DNA from: Flavobacteria bacterium BBFL7
GTDB lineage: Bacteria > Bacteroidota > Bacteroidia > Flavobacteriales > Flavobacteriaceae
Assembly: GCA_000153385.1 (NCBI GenBank)
Contig: CH672374.1
Span: 1,986,544 to 2,050,543 of the forward strand
DNA length: 64,000 bases
Reading direction: 5' to 3'
This document shows, one piece after another, positions 60,264 to 64,000 of the stretch. Below the pieces are notes generated by a model. That model was not told the DNA's origin. It saw only the letters and a list, made by a program, of their open reading frames with translations, and searched no databases. Positions within the stretch are counted from its first letter, which is position 1, and every line of letters starts with the position of its first letter. The translations under genes and the position numbers were made by a program.

Positions 60264-61220
60264 TTATTTTAATGTTACGACTACACGTCTGTTTTGCTCT
60301 TTTCCTTCTTCAGTATCATTTGTAGCAATAGGCTCATCAGGTCCTTTACCACTAGACTCTATGCGAGATGAACTGATTCCATTTTCGACTAAATATGATT
60401 TAGCAAATTCAGCACGATTTGCACTTATGGTAGTGTTTGTGGATCTCGATCCAGTATTGTCAGTGTGGCCTACAGATATTAAGCTGGCTTGTGGTCTTGC
60501 ATCTAAATAGTGAACCATTTTTGATATTTTCTCACGCTGCTCATTGGATAAGTTTATTGTTGAAGCTCCTGTTGCAAAATGTAGTATTAAAGGATTTGCT
60601 CTGATATCTGCAGCGAGATTATCTAGTTCATTTTCTAGTAAAGCTGCGCTTTTGCCGCTTGGGAAATCTGTTAAATGATAATTTATAGGACCGTAAACTA
60701 TTCCATTTCTTGTGTCTAATTGATTGGATAATTTACCTTTGATTTCCATGTGAGTTGTGTCATAACCTAATGAGGAAAGATGATTTTTTACATCATTTGC
60801 TCTTGCTTCTCCTAAATTGGTAAAGGCAGAATTGTTCTTCTCATCAGAAGTGTAAAGTCCAGTGATATGAAACTTTTGATTAGGATGTTTATCAAGGTAG
60901 GTTTTGATTTTTCCATAGCTCTTAACGACATCAGTCTCGATAGGTTCTAAATGCTTGTAATCACTAACCTTAAAGTTGAGGTGATTGGTCGCTTCTGCTA
61001 TTAGATTTCCATCTTGATCATTGAGTATTAAGTAGCCTGCAGTATTGATCGCTTTGTCTGCATTTATAGACTGTTCTGATTTCTCGCCAACTATAGGCGC
61101 TGTCTTATCATTTTTTATAGAATTGTCATCGCCCCAGCAATTACAACACCATAGCATGTTAAGTAGCATACCTATAATTATGGTAATCAGTATCCCTAAA
61201 GGATATTTTAATTTTCCCAT
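60264..61220 (-). CDS. OmpA-family protein, two OmpA-like units
   Basis: The 318-residue protein has one N-terminal membrane helix (LGILITIIIGMLLNMLWCC) and no lipobox. The first unit (about 80-165: IKTYLDKHPNQKFHITGLYT, GEARANDVKNHLSSLGY) is a worn OmpA_C fold; the second (about 210-318) is canonical, with VGHTDNTGS, NRAEFAKSYLVENGI and EQNRRVVVTLK. It should bind peptidoglycan from an inner-membrane anchor. It is in an operon with the HhH protein. Confidence 0.87.
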   Translation of the reverse strand: MGKLKYPLGILITIIIGMLLNMLWCCNCWGDDNSIKNDKTAPIVGEKSEQSINADKAINTAGYLILNDQDGNLIAEATNHLNFKVSDYKHLEPIETDVVKSYGKIKTYLDKHPNQKFHITGLYTSDEKNNSAFTNLGEARANDVKNHLSSLGYDTTHMEIKGKLSNQLDTRNGIVYGPINYHLTDFPSGKSAALLENELDNLAADIRANPLILHFATGASTINLSNEQREKISKMVHYLDARPQASLISVGHTDNTGSRSTNTTISANRAEFAKSYLVENGISSSRIESSGKGPDEPIATNDTEEGKEQNRRVVVTLK

Positions 61221-61354
61221 TTTAATTATTGGTTTTGATTATTCTCATTAAAGTTATGTTGATTTTAACAAAACCTAATAAAATTACTTACAGAATAATC
61301 GATGTTAGTTATTTATCGTTAAAATTCTGCTTTTAATGGAATTATTGCTATTAC

Positions 61355-61368
61355 GCTTTCGCGAAAGC
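61355..61368. repeat. 14-bp palindrome copy, intergenic
   Basis: A perfect GCTTTCGCGAAAGC a few bases before the terminator at 61373. Confidence 0.9.
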
Positions 61369-61372
61369 GCAT

Positions 61373-61406
61373 AAAAAAAGCCTAGTAACAATTTACTAGG
61401 CTTTTT
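61373..61406 (-). terminator. Terminator (GCCTAGTAAA family, copy 2)
   Basis: Stem AAAAAGCCTAGTAA / TTACTAGGCTTTTT, loop CAAT; it ends the transcript of the gene at 61423-63072. Confidence 0.82.
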
Positions 61407-61422
61407 AATGTTATAAAATAAT

Positions 61423-63072
61423 CTACAATTTAGTAATCGTTAAAGTTCCTAGGTGTGCACCTACTTTATTAGATCCATAGATTAAATAGTTCCCAGCGCT
61501 TTTTTGATATGTCACGGATGGTCTTACTACTAATTGATTTTTTTCATAGTCAGTAGGGTCGATGCGTTCCATGTCTCCAGTAGAGTCGTCAAAGGTGAAG
61601 ATTACGGGAATCATTTTTTTGATGTTACGTACTTTTCTCACGTCATCGATATCTGTAGTTCCTATGTTTTTAGGATCATCATTAACTAAAAGACTTAGTT
61701 TCCCACTTTCATATAATGCTACACTACTTAAATATTCAGGTCCTTCACCTAGTATGGCTAGTGGGAATAACATTCCTACACCTACACTTACAGAACCATT
61801 TGTCATACCGCCAGCGAGACCTATAGAAAACTGAGTTACAGTAACCTGTTGCTCTTTAGGTACTACATTACTCCAGTCCATAGTACCATCTTGATTTAAA
61901 GCGGTAACAATGATTTCATTTGTACTGTATGTAATAGGAGTAAAAGCTAGTGGTCCTATACCAGATGTGTTTCCTACATAAGTAGTATACCATTCTGATA
62001 ATACAATTACACCACCATTTTCTCTTTCGATAAGATGCGTAATGCGATAAAACGGTTTTAAGTCTTTACCTTTTTTTGCACGTCTTTCACCTATTAATTT
62101 AGTTTTAGTTTCAACACTGAATTCGTTAAATGTCTCTTTTACAACACTGTTGTTGCTAGTTTCTAAGGCTACATCAAAAATCCCTTCTAGTCTCCAGTCT
62201 GCTCTACCACTTTTTCTAAGATTAGAATAGAATCCTATTAATTGTAATCTACCATCTGCTGTATTAATGACATTACAGTTAAGTACTTTTTTACCCTTTA
62301 AGTCAATGTCTATATCTTCTTTAGCATATCCTTTAGAAGCATAGTAAGCGTGTACAGTTAAGTTGGTTTCGGTTGTTTTCTTTGCTTTATTACGGTAACT
62401 ATCGCTAACTACAACAAATATGTCTCCTTTGTCATTTACTTCAAAATCATCAAGACTAAACTCTAAATCTTTACGATCTTTAAATTGTAAGTCTACAGCT
62501 TCATTATGTACCGCAGCAAGCGTCTTATCTAATAATGCGATTTCATACCTTAGTTTTTCATCTCTTTCAAAAATCCCTACGTGCATGACTAGATAATTAA
62601 CACCATCATACGAAGGTTCAAAAAAGAAAGCTCCTTTTTGAGATCTTTTAGGAACATTAACAGCAAGAACAGTTTTAGGTTTCCCTACGACCAGCTTCTC
62701 ATCAATGGAGTATGCTGCAAAAACACTTTTCTTTGCTTTTTTGTCATAATATGATCCGAAAAGAAATACCTCGCCATCTATAATTGCCAGATCTTCTATA
62801 GTTACTTTGTTCCCATTTATTTTATCAAACTTAATTTGTTTACTTTTAAGAAACTTATTTGAGCCAGATTCAAATGTTTGTACATAAAACATCTTCTTTT
62901 GTCTGGCTAGTGTGTAAATAATGTTGTTTTTTTCTCCTGCGATGTATGTGACTTCACCTTTTTTGGCCGTAATCTTTGGACCAAAATCTAATGTCACATT
63001 TCCGACTTGCATTTGAGCTTGAGCTTGTAAACTAATCACGGTGATTAGTAGAGTAATAAATAGTTTTTTCAT
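61423..63072 (-). CDS. Secreted protein of unknown function, beta-rich
   Basis: The 549-residue protein has a signal peptide (MKKLFITLLITVISLQAQAQ). The rest is mostly strands with turns (GEVFLFGSYYDKKAKKSVFA, DKGDIFVVVSDSYRNK, RLQLIGFYSNLRKSGRADWR, GGVIVLSEWYTTYV), like a beta-propeller, and ends GAHLGTLTITKL. There is no T9SS sorting domain and no lipobox. I do not recognise the family. It is a single gene with its own terminator. Confidence 0.65.
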   Translation of the reverse strand: MKKLFITLLITVISLQAQAQMQVGNVTLDFGPKITAKKGEVTYIAGEKNNIIYTLARQKKMFYVQTFESGSNKFLKSKQIKFDKINGNKVTIEDLAIIDGEVFLFGSYYDKKAKKSVFAAYSIDEKLVVGKPKTVLAVNVPKRSQKGAFFFEPSYDGVNYLVMHVGIFERDEKLRYEIALLDKTLAAVHNEAVDLQFKDRKDLEFSLDDFEVNDKGDIFVVVSDSYRNKAKKTTETNLTVHAYYASKGYAKEDIDIDLKGKKVLNCNVINTADGRLQLIGFYSNLRKSGRADWRLEGIFDVALETSNNSVVKETFNEFSVETKTKLIGERRAKKGKDLKPFYRITHLIERENGGVIVLSEWYTTYVGNTSGIGPLAFTPITYSTNEIIVTALNQDGTMDWSNVVPKEQQVTVTQFSIGLAGGMTNGSVSVGVGMLFPLAILGEGPEYLSSVALYESGKLSLLVNDDPKNIGTTDIDDVRKVRNIKKMIPVIFTFDDSTGDMERIDPTDYEKNQLVVRPSVTYQKSAGNYLIYGSNKVGAHLGTLTITKL

Positions 63073-63141
63073 TGGTTGGTTTTTATCAAGTTTGCAATAT
63101 AAGCACTTCTTGTATATATTTTCTTAGGTTAAATTTGGATC

Positions 63142-63186
63142 AAAAAAAATCCCTTTAAGAACCGAATCTCAAAGGGATTTTTTTTT
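63142..63186 (-). terminator. Terminator of the aldehyde dehydrogenase gene
   Basis: Stem AAAATCCCTTT / AAAGGGATTTT with long A and T runs on both sides. Confidence 0.8.
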
Positions 63187-63195
63187 AATTAAATT

Positions 63196-64000
63196 TTACA
63201 AATCAAATTTAATTCCTTGTGCCAGCGGCAATTCATCAGAGTAGTTGACTGTATTAGTCTGTCTTCTCATATATACTTTCCAGGCATCACTACCAGACTC
63301 GCGTCCACCACCAGTTTCTTTCTCTCCACCAAAGGCGCCACCTATCTCAGCTCCGCTAGTTCCAATGTTTACGTTTGCAATACCACAATCAGAACCTGCA
63401 AATGATAAGAATTTCTCTGCTTCTTTCATCTCATTAGTCATGATTGAAGAAGATAGTCCTTGTGCAACACCATTTTGTTTCTCAATAGCATTTTCTACTT
63501 CACCAGAATATTTCATTAGATATAGAACAGGAGCAAAGGTCTCATGCTGTACGATTTCAAAATGATTCTCTGCTTCAATGATAGCTGGTTTTACATAACA
63601 ACCACTTTCATATCCTTCACCTTCTAGAACACCACCATCGACTAATACATTTCCGCCTTCAGCTTTTGCTTTTTCAATAGCTGCTAGGTAAGTGTTTACA
63701 GAATCTTTATCAATTAAAGGTCCTATATGATTTTTTTCATCTAAAGGATTACCTATAGTTAACTGACCGTATGCACCTACAATAGCATCACGTACTTTAT
63801 CATAAACAGATTCATGGATAATCAATCTTCTTGTAGAAGTACAGCGCTGTCCACAAGTTCCTACAGCACCAAATACAGCACCTGGTACAACCACTTTTAA
63901 ATCTGCAGTAGGTGTGATGATAATAGCGTTATTACCACCTAATTCTAGTAAAGATTTTCCAAAACGTTGAGCAACAGTTGCTCCTACGATTCTTCCCATT
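63196..64000 (-). CDS. ALDH7-type aldehyde dehydrogenase, 5' end outside window
   Basis: At least 267 residues of the C-terminal half are present, with the frame running off the window. The methionine at 63999 is internal. The catalytic Cys is in [17 protein letters not shown], with [15 protein letters not shown] before it and [10 protein letters not shown] and [20 protein letters not shown] after it. These fit the ALDH7 (antiquitin, alpha-aminoadipic-semialdehyde dehydrogenase) group, which acts in lysine breakdown. NAD is the likely cofactor. Confidence 0.9.
   Translation of the reverse strand, partial: MGRIVGATVAQRFGKSLLELGGNNAIIITPTADLKVVVPGAVFGAVGTCGQRCTSTRRLIIHESVYDKVRDAIVGAYGQLTIGNPLDEKNHIGPLIDKDSVNTYLAAIEKAKAEGGNVLVDGGVLEGEGYESGCYVKPAIIEAENHFEIVQHETFAPVLYLMKYSGEVENAIEKQNGVAQGLSSSIMTNEMKEAEKFLSFAGSDCGIANVNIGTSGAEIGGAFGGEKETGGGRESGSDAWKVYMRRQTNTVNYSDELPLAQGIKFDL

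Noticed and set aside
7475-61368. Palindrome copies as a CRISPR array
   Set aside because: Copies are about 6 kb apart, lie in genes, and have no regular spacers.
7475-61368. Palindrome explained simply by TCGCGA restriction-site preference
   Set aside because: TCGCGA also occurs alone (for example near 22466, 28410, 39272 and 59267), so the 14-bp conservation needs another explanation.

Overview
The window is about 36% GC by eye and reads as a chromosome segment of a marine member of the Flavobacteriaceae (Bacteroidota). The support is gldH, two proteins with type IX secretion (T9SS) C-terminal sorting domains, promoter elements of the Bacteroidota type (TAnnTTTG), no clear Shine-Dalgarno sequences, a ricT-gldH-PBP1A gene order, and DUF3127 and DUF2490 families. 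A Nonlabens- or Dokdonia-like genus is a guess. No phage, insertion sequence, CRISPR array or rRNA was seen.

Region 1 (1-4865) is a five-gene signalling operon on the + strand: a multi-PAS histidine kinase (5' end outside the window), a FIST-domain sensor, a second histidine kinase without a clear sensor domain, an HPt protein and a LytTR response regulator. Region 2 (4866-19406) is an exopolysaccharide-like locus. It holds a secreted DUF4114/T9SS protein, a TPR plus outer-membrane beta-barrel protein, a STAS protein, an MOP-family flippase, a GT4 glycosyltransferase, a three-gene minus-strand operon (GT-C-like membrane protein, Ig-like secreted protein, GH5-like hydrolase) and a GT2 glycosyltransferase. 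Four promoters in this locus (before 4991, 9738, 11391 and 18573) carry the same upstream element: two 10-bp half-sites exactly 21 bp apart, placed 58-59 bp before a TAnnTTTG-like -7 element with no -33 TTG. Two half-sites about two helical turns apart is the usual LytTR operator layout, so I infer that the regulator at 4158 controls the whole locus. FIST (NosP-like) plus kinase plus HPt plus a biofilm output resembles the NosP/NahK nitric-oxide pathway. This is the best candidate for an undescribed system here.

Region 3 (19407-31021) is housekeeping: SCO protein, RseP, tRNA-Asn, the overlapping ricT-gldH-PBP1A set, an exonuclease, a double-ATPase ABC protein and a CocE-type hydrolase. Region 4 (31115-41531) has an M13 peptidase, a large Asp-box T9SS protein, Tag glycosylase, a DUF2490 protein, Aat, a DUF3127 protein and a flavin reductase. 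Region 5 (41683-54947) has a histidine kinase, feoA-feoB with an unlisted 42-codon Cys-rich partner, a cold-shock protein, a TrmH methyltransferase, RecQ, an AhpD-like protein, RecJ, a kinase with a degenerate receiver (phospho-Asp replaced by Glu), and LpxH. Region 6 (55156-64000) has an AlbA_2-PPP phosphatase pair, a YdjI/YdjG-like SPFH plus zinc-ribbon pair, a membrane HhH protein, an OmpA protein, an unknown secreted protein and a truncated ALDH7 gene.

A 14-bp perfect palindrome, GCTTTCGCGAAAGC, occurs ten times (plus one copy with one mismatch) across the window. It lies inside genes as well as between them, and chance would give about 0.0002 copies. Within genes it writes AFAKA, RFRES or LSRK into the proteins.
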